Of a DNA stretch of 64,000 nucleotides, positions 44,362-53,552 are shown in pieces. Both the position numbers and the translations under genes were made by a program. The stretch lies in NCBI RefSeq assembly GCF_021559775.1, contig NZ_CP056048.1:310001-374000 (forward strand). Direction: 5' to 3'. This DNA is from Gillisella vitis. Its GTDB lineage: Bacteria > Pseudomonadota > Alphaproteobacteria > Rhizobiales > Rhizobiaceae. The notes under the pieces are model-generated. The model saw only the letters and a program-made list of their open reading frames with translations. It was not told the DNA's origin and searched no databases. The stretch's first letter is position 1; every line of letters starts with the position of its first letter.

Positions 44362-45507
44362 ATGTCCCCACCTCTATCAGCCCCGAAAATCTCTATGGAA
44401 GAGCGCGTTCTGCGATTAGAGACCCTGCGCAAGACCATGGCGGAGCAGAATATTGGCGCAGTGCTGATCGGCTCCACCGAGAGCCTGCGCTATTTCACCG
44501 GGCTGGTCTGGCATGGCAGCGAGCGGCTTGTGGGTGCGGTGATTACGGCATCGGATCTCGTTTATGTGGTGCCGGGCTTTGAGCGCAGCCGGGTGGAGAC
44601 ATTGCCGCATCTTCCCGGCGACATCAGGGTGTGGGAAGAAGATGAAAGCAGCGCCGCCCTTGTCGCGTCCGTCCTGCCTCTCGCGAGCATCCTTGCCGTG
44701 GACGATTCCGTACCGCTTTTCGTCTACAATGCGCTCAAGCGCGAAATCACGGCAGATCGGCTGATCGATGGCGGACCGTTGTTGCGCGGTCAACGCCTGC
44801 GAAAATCCGCTACAGAAATCGCCATCATCCAATATGCGATGAACCTGACACTGGATGTGCAGCGCAAAGCCCACGCCATGATCCGCCCCGGCATTGCGGC
44901 ATCCGAAGTGGTGCGTTTTATTGATGACGAACACCGACGCCTAGGCGCCAGCAACGGCTCCACCTTCTGCATCGTCTCCTTTGGCGAGACCACGTCCCTG
45001 CCGCATGGGGCCGATGGCGAGCAATATTACCAGCCGGGCGATGTGGTGCTGGTCGATACCGGTTGCCGCATTGATGGCTATAACTCCGACATCACCCGCA
45101 CCTATATGCTGGAGGAGCCAACAGCCGAGTTTGCCCGCATCTGGGATATCGAGCGGGCAGCGCAGCAAGCTGTTTTTGATGCGGCCCGGATTGGCGCGAC
45201 CTGTGGTAGCCTGGATGATGCCGCCCGCGACGTGCTGACCCGCCACGGCCTCGGCCCGGATTACCAGCTTCCCGGACTGCCCCATCGCGCCGGTCATGGT
45301 CTTGGCCTTGAGGGACATGAGGAGCCCTATATCGTGCGCGGCAATACTGTCCGTCTTGAAGAGGGAATGTGCTTTTCCTGCGAACCGATGATTGTCCTGC
45401 CCGGACAATTTGGCCTGCGTCTGGAAGACATCATTTACATGACCTCCGATGGGCCGAAATGGTTTACCCAGCCCGCCAAGGGGCCGACGGAGCCTTGGTC
45501 AGGATAA
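44362..45507 (+). CDS. M24-family metallopeptidase (Xaa-Pro dipeptidase type)
   Basis: A 381-residue pita-bread enzyme. The N-terminal creatinase-like domain (AVLIGSTESLRYFTGLVWHG) is followed by the catalytic domain with five metal ligands in sequence: DTGCRIDGYNSDITRTY (two Asp), HRAGHGLGLEGHEEP (His), MCFSCEPMI (Glu) and GLRLEDIIYM (Glu). It cleaves Xaa-Pro or related bonds. No signal peptide is seen. Placed 20 bases after the DppF-like gene, it likely processes peptides imported by that transporter. Confidence 0.9.
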   Translation: MSPPLSAPKISMEERVLRLETLRKTMAEQNIGAVLIGSTESLRYFTGLVWHGSERLVGAVITASDLVYVVPGFERSRVETLPHLPGDIRVWEEDESSAALVASVLPLASILAVDDSVPLFVYNALKREITADRLIDGGPLLRGQRLRKSATEIAIIQYAMNLTLDVQRKAHAMIRPGIAASEVVRFIDDEHRRLGASNGSTFCIVSFGETTSLPHGADGEQYYQPGDVVLVDTGCRIDGYNSDITRTYMLEEPTAEFARIWDIERAAQQAVFDAARIGATCGSLDDAARDVLTRHGLGPDYQLPGLPHRAGHGLGLEGHEEPYIVRGNTVRLEEGMCFSCEPMIVLPGQFGLRLEDIIYMTSDGPKWFTQPAKGPTEPWSG

Positions 45508-45592
45508 GGACAGTATCTGTCTGCCTAAAATAAAAGCAGCATGAAAAAATATGCAGAGTCGGATTGACTCATCTCTTCGTTCGTCTGAGTAT

Positions 45593-45621
45593 GAACCAAT
45601 TATCAATTGGTTCGAACCAAT
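45593..45621. promoter_or_regulatory. Three-half-site GntR-type operator at the regulator start
   Basis: GAACCAATT (45593-45601) and AATTGGTTC (45605-45613) form one inverted repeat. ATTGGTTC plus GAACCAAT (45606-45621) form a second, perfect 16-base palindrome sharing the middle half-site. The ATTGGT/ACCAAT core is typical of FadR/PdhR-like GntR operators. It ends 2 bases before the preferred start codon of the GntR gene, which points to autorepression. Confidence 0.75.
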
Positions 45622-45623
45622 GC

Positions 45624-46340
45624 ATGATTGACGATCACGACAATTCCAATCTCGCCCTCAACAAATTGCGTGAACTGCTGAGCTCTGGCCGGTTCAGTGC
45701 AGGCGAGAAACTGCCGACAGAGCGGTCATTGTGCGAGGAACTTTGTCTTGGCCGCCGTTCCGTTCGCCGGGCCCTTGAGGTTCTGGAAGCAGAAGGGCTA
45801 ATCTGGCGGCGGCAGGGTTCCGGCACGTTTGCCGGTGCGCGCCCTGACGCATTTGATGACTATGTCGGTGCCTTGGTTGCTGGAACCGATCCGTTGGAAG
45901 TCATGGAAGTGCGTCTCCGGCTTGAGCCGCAACTGGCGCAGTTGGCGGCTCTGCGTGCCAATGCGACAGATGTGCAGGCCATGTATGATCTTGTCGCAAA
46001 GATCGGCGCCAGCAAGGATGCCGATGGGCGGGAGCTTTGGGATGGGGCGCTGCATCGAAAGATTGCCCAATGCGCTGGTAACAGCCTTTTCCTGGCGCTG
46101 TTCGATGTGATGAACCGGACGCGGCAGGACCCGGCCTGGCAGAATATTCGTGAACAGGCGCGGGCGTTTGCGCAAACACGCCCTGTCACCCATGGCCAGC
46201 ATCTCGCCATTATCGACCGTATTGCCTCGCGCGACCCGATCGGAGCCGGCGAAGCCATGCGGGTCCACCTTCTCACCCTGCAAGAGAGCCTGATCCGCAT
46301 CACGTCGATTGATACCGCCGTCCAACTCGCAGAGGCATGA
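45624..46340 (+). CDS. GntR-family (FadR subfamily) regulator
   Basis: A regulator of about 238 residues from the ATG at 45624: winged helix with FSAGEKLPTERSLCEELCLG and RRALEVLEAEGLIWRRQGSG, then an FCD domain (DGALHRKIAQCAGNSLFLALFDVM, HGQHLAIIDRI). ATG 45591 or TTG 45564 would place the 45593-45621 operator inside the coding sequence, so the later start is preferred although its ribosome site is weak. It precedes a GsiBCD-like importer operon by 51 bases and probably controls it together with itself. Confidence 0.87.
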   Translation: MIDDHDNSNLALNKLRELLSSGRFSAGEKLPTERSLCEELCLGRRSVRRALEVLEAEGLIWRRQGSGTFAGARPDAFDDYVGALVAGTDPLEVMEVRLRLEPQLAQLAALRANATDVQAMYDLVAKIGASKDADGRELWDGALHRKIAQCAGNSLFLALFDVMNRTRQDPAWQNIREQARAFAQTRPVTHGQHLAIIDRIASRDPIGAGEAMRVHLLTLQESLIRITSIDTAVQLAEA

Positions 46341-46391
46341 CGGCTGAGAACCGCCTATCATCAGCATAAAAACAACAATGAGGGGAATGGC

Positions 46392-47900
46392 ATGAAACTG
46401 AACAGAATATTGACCGCGCTGCTCGTCATCGCCGCTTTTGCCGCACCTGTTGTGGCCGCAGACCTCAAAATCGGGTTGTCGGAAGACCCCGATGTTCTCG
46501 ATCCCGCGCAGTCGCGCACGTTCGTGGGACGTATCGTTTATACGGCCATGTGCGACAAACTGGTCGATGTCTCGCCCGACCTGAAGATCATCCCGCAGCT
46601 TGCCACCGGCTGGGCCTGGAGCGAAGGCGGCAAGGTTTTGACCATGACGCTGCGCCAGGGCGTGAAGTTTCACGACGAAACACCCTTCAACGCGGAAGCG
46701 GTTGTCGCCACCATCCAGCGCAACATGACCATGCCGGAATCGCGGCGCAAGAGCGAGCTTGCCTCGGTTGAAAAGGTCGAGGCTATCGGCAGCGATACGG
46801 TGAAATTCACCCTCAAGGCCCCGGATTCGACCCTGCTAGCACAATTGTCAGATCGGGCCGGGATGATCGTCTCGCCCAAGGCCGCCAAGGAATTGGGCGC
46901 TAATTTCGGCAGCCATCCCGTCTGCGCCGGGCCGTTCAAATTCGTCGAGCGGGTGCAGCAGGACCGGATCGTGCTGGAGAAATTTGCCGATTACTGGAAC
47001 AAGGATCAGGTCTTCATCAACAAGCTCACCTATCTGCCGATTGTCGATAGCACGGTGCGCCTCGCCAATTTGCGCTCCGGCGATCTCGACATGATCGAGC
47101 GGGTGGCGCCGACCGATGCCGCCTCCATCAAGTCCGATGGTAAGCTGGACTTTGAACAGGCGGTCGGTGTCGGTTACATGGCGATGTATGTTAATATCGG
47201 CAATGGTCCTCGCGCCAATAACCCGCTTGGCAAGGACAAGCGCCTGCGTCAGGCCTTCTCGCTGGCCATCGATCGCGAAGCACTGAATCAGATCGTCTTT
47301 GAGGGGACGGCTCTGGCGGGCAATCAGCCATTTCCGCCGGTGAGCCCCTGGTATGACAAGCGGATTCCCGTGCCTGCCCGCGATGTCGAAAAGGCGAAAG
47401 CCCTGATCAAAGCCGCTGGCTTTGACCGGGTGCCGATTGAACTCCAGGTGTCCAACAGCGCGACTGTGTTGCAGATGATGCAGGTCGTGCAATCGATGGT
47501 CTCTGGGGCAGGTTTTGACGTGACGCTGAAGACGATGGAATTTGCCACTATGCTCAACGAGCAAACGGCTGGAAATTACCAGATCAGCCGCTCGGATTGG
47601 TCCGGGCGCGTGGACCCGGATGGCAATCTGCATCAGTTCGTCACCTGCAAGGGTGGCATCAACGATACCAAATATTGCAATCCCGCCGTCGATACGCTGT
47701 TGAACGAAGCGCGGCAATCCACCGACGACGCCGTGCGCAAGCAGAAATATGATGCGGCTGATGAAATCCTGAACGATGATTTGCCGATCATCTATCTCGG
47801 TCATCAGTCCTGGCTCTGGGCGTCCAGCAAGAAGATCACCGGTTTTGTGCCGTCACCGGATGGAATGATCCGCCTGACGGGCATGCAAAAGGCCAATTGA
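46392..47900 (+). CDS. Peptide/glutathione ABC substrate-binding protein (GsiB-like)
   Basis: A 502-residue SBP type 5 protein with a signal peptide ending at VVA-A and the normal segment order: DPDVLDPAQSRT, LRQGVKFHDETPFNAEAVV near residue 80, PVCAGPFKFVERV, LRQAFSLAIDREALNQIV and DWSGRVDPDGNLHQFV. AGGGGAATGGC precedes the ATG. The operon (binding protein, two permeases, gamma-glutamyltransferase, fused double ATPase) matches the composition of the glutathione importer GsiABCD plus a glutathione-cleaving enzyme. Glutathione or another gamma-glutamyl peptide is the inferred ligand. Confidence 0.88.
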   Translation: MKLNRILTALLVIAAFAAPVVAADLKIGLSEDPDVLDPAQSRTFVGRIVYTAMCDKLVDVSPDLKIIPQLATGWAWSEGGKVLTMTLRQGVKFHDETPFNAEAVVATIQRNMTMPESRRKSELASVEKVEAIGSDTVKFTLKAPDSTLLAQLSDRAGMIVSPKAAKELGANFGSHPVCAGPFKFVERVQQDRIVLEKFADYWNKDQVFINKLTYLPIVDSTVRLANLRSGDLDMIERVAPTDAASIKSDGKLDFEQAVGVGYMAMYVNIGNGPRANNPLGKDKRLRQAFSLAIDREALNQIVFEGTALAGNQPFPPVSPWYDKRIPVPARDVEKAKALIKAAGFDRVPIELQVSNSATVLQMMQVVQSMVSGAGFDVTLKTMEFATMLNEQTAGNYQISRSDWSGRVDPDGNLHQFVTCKGGINDTKYCNPAVDTLLNEARQSTDDAVRKQKYDAADEILNDDLPIIYLGHQSWLWASSKKITGFVPSPDGMIRLTGMQKAN

Positions 47901-47944
47901 ACTGACCTTTTCGCCCTGATGAACCTGTCACGGAAGCGATCTGT

Positions 47945-47972
47945 TGTCAGGCGGCAGGTCCGCCGCCTGACA
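47945..47972 (+). other. Intercistronic hairpin between binding protein and permease
   Basis: TGTCAGGCGGC (47945-47955), loop AGGTCC, GCCGCCTGACA (47962-47972) is an 11-pair perfect stem without a T-run. Such hairpins often protect upstream binding-protein mRNA and lower expression of downstream permease genes. Confidence 0.6.
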
Positions 47973-48000
47973 CGAATGTCTCATTCATTCGGAGACCGTC

Positions 48001-48948
48001 ATGCCCACTTTCCTTGCCCGGCGCCTGTTGCTGGCCATACCGACGCTGCTGATCATTTCTGTCTTCGTTTTTTCGCTGCAAAAGCTTTTGCCGGGTGATC
48101 CGGTGCTGATCATGGCGGGAGAAGACCGCGATCCCGCTGTGATGGAAAGCCTGCGCGAGAAATACCACCTGAATGATCCGATGCCCGTTCAATATGTAAT
48201 GTGGCTTGGCGCCGCGCTGAAGGGTGATCTCGGCATGTCATTGCGGACCAACCAGCCCGTGCTGGAACTGATCGGCGAGAAACTGCCCGTCACCTGCCAA
48301 CTGGCCATCATGTCGATGATCTTTGCTCTCACCCTCGGCATTCCCCTCGGCATTCTGGCCGCGGTCAAGAAGAATACGCTGATCGATTACCTGGCTAGCG
48401 TGGTGGCGCTATCTGGCCTGTCGATCCCGAATTTCTGGCTCGGCATAATGCTCATTCTTCTGGTTTCGGTCCGGCTCGGCTGGCTGCCGGCCTCCGGTTA
48501 TCAACCGTTCTTCTCCGACCCATGGATGTCGATGAAAACCATGCTGATGCCGTCTTTCGTGCTCGGCAATGCCTTGGCAGCATCGATCATGCGCCACACG
48601 CGCTCGGCCATGCTAGGGGTTCTCAGTTCGGATTATGTGCGTACCGCTCGCGCCAAGGGCATGCCCGAACGTTCGGTCATCTTGTCTCACAGTTTTCGCA
48701 ATGCTGTTTTGCCCATCGTCACCCTGACCGCCTTGCTGTTTGGCGAATTGCTGGCCGGTGCGGTGCTGACGGAGCAGATTTTCACCATTCCCGGCTTTGG
48801 CAAGCTGATCGTCGATGCGGTGTTCAATCGCGACTATGCCGTCGTACAGGGCGTCGTGCTCTGCACCGCCATCGGCTTCATCCTGATGAACCTGATGGCC
48901 GATTGTCTCTATCTTCTTCTCAATCCTCGGATGAGGGCCAGCCTATGA
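48001..48948 (+). CDS. Peptide/glutathione ABC permease (GsiC/DppB-like)
   Basis: A 315-residue permease: MPTFLARRLLLAIPTLLIIS, LPGDPVLIMAGEDRDP, six hydrophobic stretches and the EAA loop DYVRTARAKGMPERSVILSH. CGGAGACCGTC precedes the ATG. It has normal DppB length, without the insert seen in the 40305 homologue. The downstream permease overlaps it by four bases (ATGA). Confidence 0.92.
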   Translation: MPTFLARRLLLAIPTLLIISVFVFSLQKLLPGDPVLIMAGEDRDPAVMESLREKYHLNDPMPVQYVMWLGAALKGDLGMSLRTNQPVLELIGEKLPVTCQLAIMSMIFALTLGIPLGILAAVKKNTLIDYLASVVALSGLSIPNFWLGIMLILLVSVRLGWLPASGYQPFFSDPWMSMKTMLMPSFVLGNALAASIMRHTRSAMLGVLSSDYVRTARAKGMPERSVILSHSFRNAVLPIVTLTALLFGELLAGAVLTEQIFTIPGFGKLIVDAVFNRDYAVVQGVVLCTAIGFILMNLMADCLYLLLNPRMRASL

Positions 48949-49814
48949 CCGCCATGAGTGGGGCCGCAACCGCCCCGTCCCACCAATCCGGCAGAGGCTG
49001 GCGAAAATTGAAAGCCAACAAGGCGGCGTTGGTTGGCCTTGGCATCATCCTGTTCTTTCTGGTGGTGGCGCTGCTGGCGCCGCTGCTGCCCATCGCCGAT
49101 CCCTTGGCATCGAGCTGGTCAGCCATTCGCAAGGCACCGTCGATTGCCCACCCGTTCGGCACGGATGATCTTGGCCGCGATATCATGTCCAGGATGATCT
49201 GGGGGGCGCGGGCTTCGCTGGCCGCAGGGATTTTTTCCGTGGCGATTGCCACCATCCTCGGTGTTCCCCTTGGCATCCTCTCCGGTTATTTCGGCGGCTG
49301 GATCGATATGGTCATTTCCCGCGTCACCGAGGCCTTCCTGGCAATGCCTTTTCTGATCATGGCCATCGCTCTTGCCGCCTTTCTTGGGCCAAGCCTGACC
49401 AATGCGATGATCGCCATCGGCCTTTCGGCACTGCCAACTTTCATCCGGTTGAGCCGAGGTCAGGTTTTGGCCGTCAAGACGGAGGATTATGTGGAGGGCG
49501 CCCGCTCCATTGGCCTTGGACATGTTGCAATCATGAGCCGTTACATCTTTCCCAATATCCTGGCGCCGGTTCTGGTGCAGGCAACGCTGACGGTCGCCAC
49601 TGCGATCATCGCTGAAGCCAGCCTGTCTTTTCTGGGGCTTGGACAGCAGCCGCCAGCGCCCAGCTGGGGCTCGATGCTGAATGTCGCCAAGAATTTCCTC
49701 AGTCAGGCGCCGTGGATGGCCATTTGGCCGGGCGGTGCGATTTTTCTCGTCGTCATTGGGTTCAATCTCCTGGGGGACGGGCTGCGTGACGTTCTCGATC
49801 CGCGCTCGTCCTGA
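48945..49814 (+). CDS. Peptide/glutathione ABC permease (GsiD/DppC-like)
   Basis: A 289-residue DppC-type permease: a cytoplasmic start (GRGWRKLKANKAALVGLGII), APSIAHPFGTDDLGRDIMSRMIWGAR as the standard periplasmic motif, EAA loop DYVEGARSIGLGHVA and GLGQQPPAPSWGSML. The ATG at 48945 overlaps the stop of the previous gene; a much longer in-frame upstream reading is a shadow inside that permease. Forms the channel with the 48001 product. Confidence 0.92.
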   Translation: MTAMSGAATAPSHQSGRGWRKLKANKAALVGLGIILFFLVVALLAPLLPIADPLASSWSAIRKAPSIAHPFGTDDLGRDIMSRMIWGARASLAAGIFSVAIATILGVPLGILSGYFGGWIDMVISRVTEAFLAMPFLIMAIALAAFLGPSLTNAMIAIGLSALPTFIRLSRGQVLAVKTEDYVEGARSIGLGHVAIMSRYIFPNILAPVLVQATLTVATAIIAEASLSFLGLGQQPPAPSWGSMLNVAKNFLSQAPWMAIWPGGAIFLVVIGFNLLGDGLRDVLDPRSS

Positions 49815-49861
49815 CGCAAACAGCTAAGATACATCATCATTTCAATTCTGGGATATATGCT

Positions 49862-51646
49862 ATGACTGACTTTACCACCCGGCCTGAAATTCTCGGCACC
49901 TTTGGCGTTGTTACCTCCACCCACTGGATTGCCTCTGCCGTCGGCATGGCCGTACTGGAAAAGGGCGGCAACGCCTTCGATGCTGCCGTCGCCACCGGCT
50001 TCGTGCTGCAAGTTGTCGAGCCGCATCTGTGTGGTCCGGGCGGCGATATGCCAGCCGTGATCTACTCAAAAAAGAAGGACAAGGTTGAGGTCATCTGCGC
50101 CCAGGGACCTGCACCGGCGGGTGCCACCATCGAGCACTACACGGCGGAAGGGCTGGATCTCATTCCCGGCGATGGCCTGCTGGCAACCGTTATTCCCGGC
50201 GCCTTCGACGGCTGGATGCTGATGCTGCGCGATTACGGCACGATGAGCGTGCGTGACGTGCTGGAACCAGCCATTTATTATGCCGAAAAAGGCCATCCGG
50301 TTCTGGCCAGAGTTTCGGCCACCATCAAAGGACTTGGCAGTTTCTTCGAACAGCATTGGCCAACCTCGCACCAGACCTGGTTGCCGGGCGGCTTCGCCCC
50401 GGAGCCGAATAGCCTGTTTACCAATCCGGTTCTGGCCGAGACCTGGAAGCGGATCATTGCTGAAGCCGAGGCCAAATCCGGTCGCGAGGCGCAGATTGAA
50501 GCAGCGCGCGACGCCTTCTACCGTGGTTTTGTCGCTGAACAGATCGATCGCTATGTCCAGTCCACGGCAGTGATGGATGCAAGTGGCGCGTGCCACAAAG
50601 GCGTGCTGACGGCGGACGACATGGCCAATTGGTCTGCGACGATAGAAGAGCCGCAAACCTTTGATTATCATGGCTGGACCGTGGCCAAGACCGGACCATG
50701 GGGGCAGGGACCGGTGCTGTTGCAGGCCCTGTCCCTCCTGAAAGGCTTCGATATTGCGGCCATGGCCTCGGACGGCCCCGATTTTGTTCACACCGTCACC
50801 GAGGCCATGAAGCTGGCCTATGCCGACCGCGAGATTTATTATGGCGATCCGGCCTTCGCCACCGTGCCGATGCAGCATTTGCTGAGCGAGGCCTATGCCG
50901 CTGAGCGACGCACATTGATCGGCGAGACGGCGTCTTTCGATCTGGTGCCGGGCCGGGTTGCCGGCTTTGAAGATCAATATACCCGCACCATGGAGATGTT
51001 GGGTGCCACGTCGAAAACCGGGGCGGTGTTTGAGCCGACCATGGCGCATTTGAGCGAAAAACGCGGCGACACCGTGCATATCGATGTGATCGACCGCGAC
51101 GGCAATATGGTCTCCGTCACGCCATCCGGTGGCTGGCTGCAATCCTCGCCGATTGTGCCGGGACTGGGCTTCTGCCTTAACTCACGGGCGCAGATGTTCT
51201 GGCTCAAACCCGGACTGCCCACCTCACTGCAACCGGGCAAGCGCCCGCGCACCACCCTGACGCCATCGATCGCGCTGTATGAAGGCCGTCCCACCCTGTC
51301 GTTTGGCACGCCGGGCGGCGACCAGCAGGATCAATGGCAGCTGTCGTTCTTCCTGCGCTATGTTCATCATGGCTTCAATCTTCAGGCGGCTATCGATCAG
51401 CCGCTGTTCCACACCTCGCATTTCCCCGGCTCGTTTTATCCGCGCACCCGTGAGCCGGGCAGCCTGATGGTGGAGAAGAATTTTCCGGAAGCGACGATTG
51501 CCGAACTGGCCAGACGCGGCCATGCCCTGACCGTTGCCGAACCATGGTCTATCGGCCGGTTGACCGCAGCGCGGCGCGATGCCGATGGACTGTTGCGGGC
51601 GGCGGCCACGCCAAGGCTGATGCAGGCCTATGCGGTTGGACGATAA
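49862..51646 (+). CDS. ggt: Gamma-glutamyltransferase family protein, no signal peptide
   Basis: A 594-residue Ntn-type enzyme: GMAVLEKGGNAFDAAVATGFVLQVVEPHLCGPGGDMPAVIYS matches the GGT N-terminal half in pieces, FMK-like AMKLAYADREIYYGDP follows, and KRGDTVHIDVIDRDGNMVSVT holds the expected autocleavage/nucleophile Thr. GTPGGDQQDQWQ corresponds to the small-subunit glycine-rich loop. Unlike most bacterial GGTs it lacks a signal peptide, so it should act in the cytoplasm on imported glutathione or gamma-glutamyl compounds. It is embedded between permease and ATPase genes of the importer. Closely related acylases share this fold. Confidence 0.85.
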   Translation: MTDFTTRPEILGTFGVVTSTHWIASAVGMAVLEKGGNAFDAAVATGFVLQVVEPHLCGPGGDMPAVIYSKKKDKVEVICAQGPAPAGATIEHYTAEGLDLIPGDGLLATVIPGAFDGWMLMLRDYGTMSVRDVLEPAIYYAEKGHPVLARVSATIKGLGSFFEQHWPTSHQTWLPGGFAPEPNSLFTNPVLAETWKRIIAEAEAKSGREAQIEAARDAFYRGFVAEQIDRYVQSTAVMDASGACHKGVLTADDMANWSATIEEPQTFDYHGWTVAKTGPWGQGPVLLQALSLLKGFDIAAMASDGPDFVHTVTEAMKLAYADREIYYGDPAFATVPMQHLLSEAYAAERRTLIGETASFDLVPGRVAGFEDQYTRTMEMLGATSKTGAVFEPTMAHLSEKRGDTVHIDVIDRDGNMVSVTPSGGWLQSSPIVPGLGFCLNSRAQMFWLKPGLPTSLQPGKRPRTTLTPSIALYEGRPTLSFGTPGGDQQDQWQLSFFLRYVHHGFNLQAAIDQPLFHTSHFPGSFYPRTREPGSLMVEKNFPEATIAELARRGHALTVAEPWSIGRLTAARRDADGLLRAAATPRLMQAYAVGR

Positions 51647-51689
51647 GTCACGCCTGGGGCTAAGACCCGATCACCAACGAGGACCTGTC

Positions 51690-53525
51690 ATGAGCGCGCA
51701 AACACCTGCACCGATCTTGTCCGTAGAGGGGCTGAACACCGCTTTTCTGGTGGATGGACGCTGGAAAACCGTGGTCCGCGATGTGTCATTTGATGTGATG
51801 GCGGGTGAAACGCTCGCCATTGTCGGGGAGAGTGGATCGGGCAAGAGTGTGACATCGCTATCGATCATGCGGCTGCTGGCTGAACAGAGCAGCCGGACGA
51901 CCGGGAGGATCATGCTGGAGGGCCGGGATCTGATGGCTTTATCCCGAAAGGCCATGCGCAACGTACGCGGCAGGGACATGGCGATGATCTTTCAGGAGCC
52001 GATGACCAGCCTCAATCCGATTTTCACCATCGGCCGGCAGATTTCCGAGGCCTTGATTGCCCATGGTGGTCTTTCCAAAGGCGAAGCGCGGGCGCAGACC
52101 ATCCACCTGCTGGACAAGGTTCGCATTCCCAATGCCGGGGCGCGGTTTGATGATTATCCGCATCAATTCTCGGGCGGAATGCGCCAGCGGGTGATGATCG
52201 CCATGGCGCTGGCGCTGAAACCGAAAATCCTGATCGCTGACGAGCCGACCACGGCCCTTGACGTGACGATCCAGGGCCAAATCCTTGATCTCATCAAGCA
52301 ATTGCAGGCGGAAGAGGGCATGTCGGTGCTGTTCATCACCCATGACATGGGCGTGGTGGCCGAAATTGCCGACCGCACCATGGTGATGTTTCGCGGTGAT
52401 GTGGTGGAAACCGGCACGACGGGCGATGTTTTTCACAAGGGCCGGCATCCCTATACCCGCGCTTTGCTCTCTGCTGTTCCACGCCTGGGGGAAATGGGCG
52501 ATGCCGCCTGGCCACGGCGCTTTCCGGTCGTCGATATGGCGACCGGCGAACGGGTGGAGCCCACAGTCGTCGCTGATACTGTCGAGCGGGGTCTGACACC
52601 GGTTCTCCAGGTAAGGGATTTGGTGACGCGTTTCGACATCAAGGGTGGGTTGTTCGGCAGAAAAACCGGCGTGATCCATGCCGTGGAGGATGTCTCCTTC
52701 GATCTTTTCCAGGGTGAAACATTATCGCTTGTAGGAGAATCGGGCTGCGGAAAATCGACCACCGGACGTTCCGTCATGCGGTTGATCGATCCACTCAGCG
52801 GCTCGGTCCAATTGGATGGCTATGATGTTCTGTCGCTGCGAGGCCCCGATATCAACCGGATGCGCCGCTCCATTCAGATGATTTTTCAAGACCCTTTCGC
52901 CAGCCTCAATCCGCGCATGACGGTGGGTGCTTCGGTTGCGGAGCCGATCACCACCCATCGGCTTGCCACGCACCGGCAGGCGCGCGACAAAGCCGCCGAC
53001 CTGATGGAGCGGGTGGGCCTCAGCGCCGATATGGCCAACCGCTATCCGCACGAGTTTTCCGGCGGGCAGCGCCAACGCATTGCCATTGCCCGGGCGCTGG
53101 CGCTGGACCCGAAAGTCATCGTCGCCGATGAAAGCGTCTCGGCGCTTGATGTCTCCATCAAGGCGCAGGTCTGCAATCTGCTGATGGATCTGCAAGCCAG
53201 CCTGAAAATCGCTTTTCTGTTCATTTCCCACGACATGGCGGTGGTGGAGCGGGTCAGCCATAGGGTCGCTGTGATGTATCTCGGCGAAATCGTCGAGATC
53301 GGCCCGAGAGCTGCGGTGTTCTCCAACCCGCAACATCCCTATACCCGAAAACTGATGAAAGCCGTGCCGGTGCCCGATCCTTCCCGCCGAAATATCCGGC
53401 GCGATCTGGACAGCGAAGAGCTGAAAAGCCCGGTGCGCCCGCTCGGATACCAACCGCCCAAAAGACGCTATGAACTGGTCTCCCCGGGCCACATGGTCAT
53501 GCGGGATGAAGCGAGGGTAGGATAG
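51690..53525 (+). CDS. Fused double ABC ATPase (GsiA-like)
   Basis: A 611-residue protein with two full ATPases. The first has Walker [11 protein letters not shown], signature [16 protein letters not shown] and Walker [15 protein letters not shown]. The second starts near residue 310 and has Walker [11 protein letters not shown], signature [16 protein letters not shown] and Walker [15 protein letters not shown] (DES in place of DEP). This DppD-DppF fusion and its length match GsiA of the glutathione importer. GAGGACCTGTC precedes the ATG at 51690; an in-frame ATG 60 bases up overlaps the GGT gene. The Cys-rich tails of separate DppD/F proteins are absent. Confidence 0.92.
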   Translation: MSAQTPAPILSVEGLNTAFLVDGRWKTVVRDVSFDVMAGETLAIVGESGSGKSVTSLSIMRLLAEQSSRTTGRIMLEGRDLMALSRKAMRNVRGRDMAMIFQEPMTSLNPIFTIGRQISEALIAHGGLSKGEARAQTIHLLDKVRIPNAGARFDDYPHQFSGGMRQRVMIAMALALKPKILIADEPTTALDVTIQGQILDLIKQLQAEEGMSVLFITHDMGVVAEIADRTMVMFRGDVVETGTTGDVFHKGRHPYTRALLSAVPRLGEMGDAAWPRRFPVVDMATGERVEPTVVADTVERGLTPVLQVRDLVTRFDIKGGLFGRKTGVIHAVEDVSFDLFQGETLSLVGESGCGKSTTGRSVMRLIDPLSGSVQLDGYDVLSLRGPDINRMRRSIQMIFQDPFASLNPRMTVGASVAEPITTHRLATHRQARDKAADLMERVGLSADMANRYPHEFSGGQRQRIAIARALALDPKVIVADESVSALDVSIKAQVCNLLMDLQASLKIAFLFISHDMAVVERVSHRVAVMYLGEIVEIGPRAAVFSNPQHPYTRKLMKAVPVPDPSRRNIRRDLDSEELKSPVRPLGYQPPKRRYELVSPGHMVMRDEARVG

Positions 53526-53552
53526 GATTTCGGACAAATCCGCTGCAAAATT

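Noticed and set aside
50066-51142. 358-codon open frame on the minus strand
   Set aside because: Antisense to the gamma-glutamyltransferase gene; no family features.
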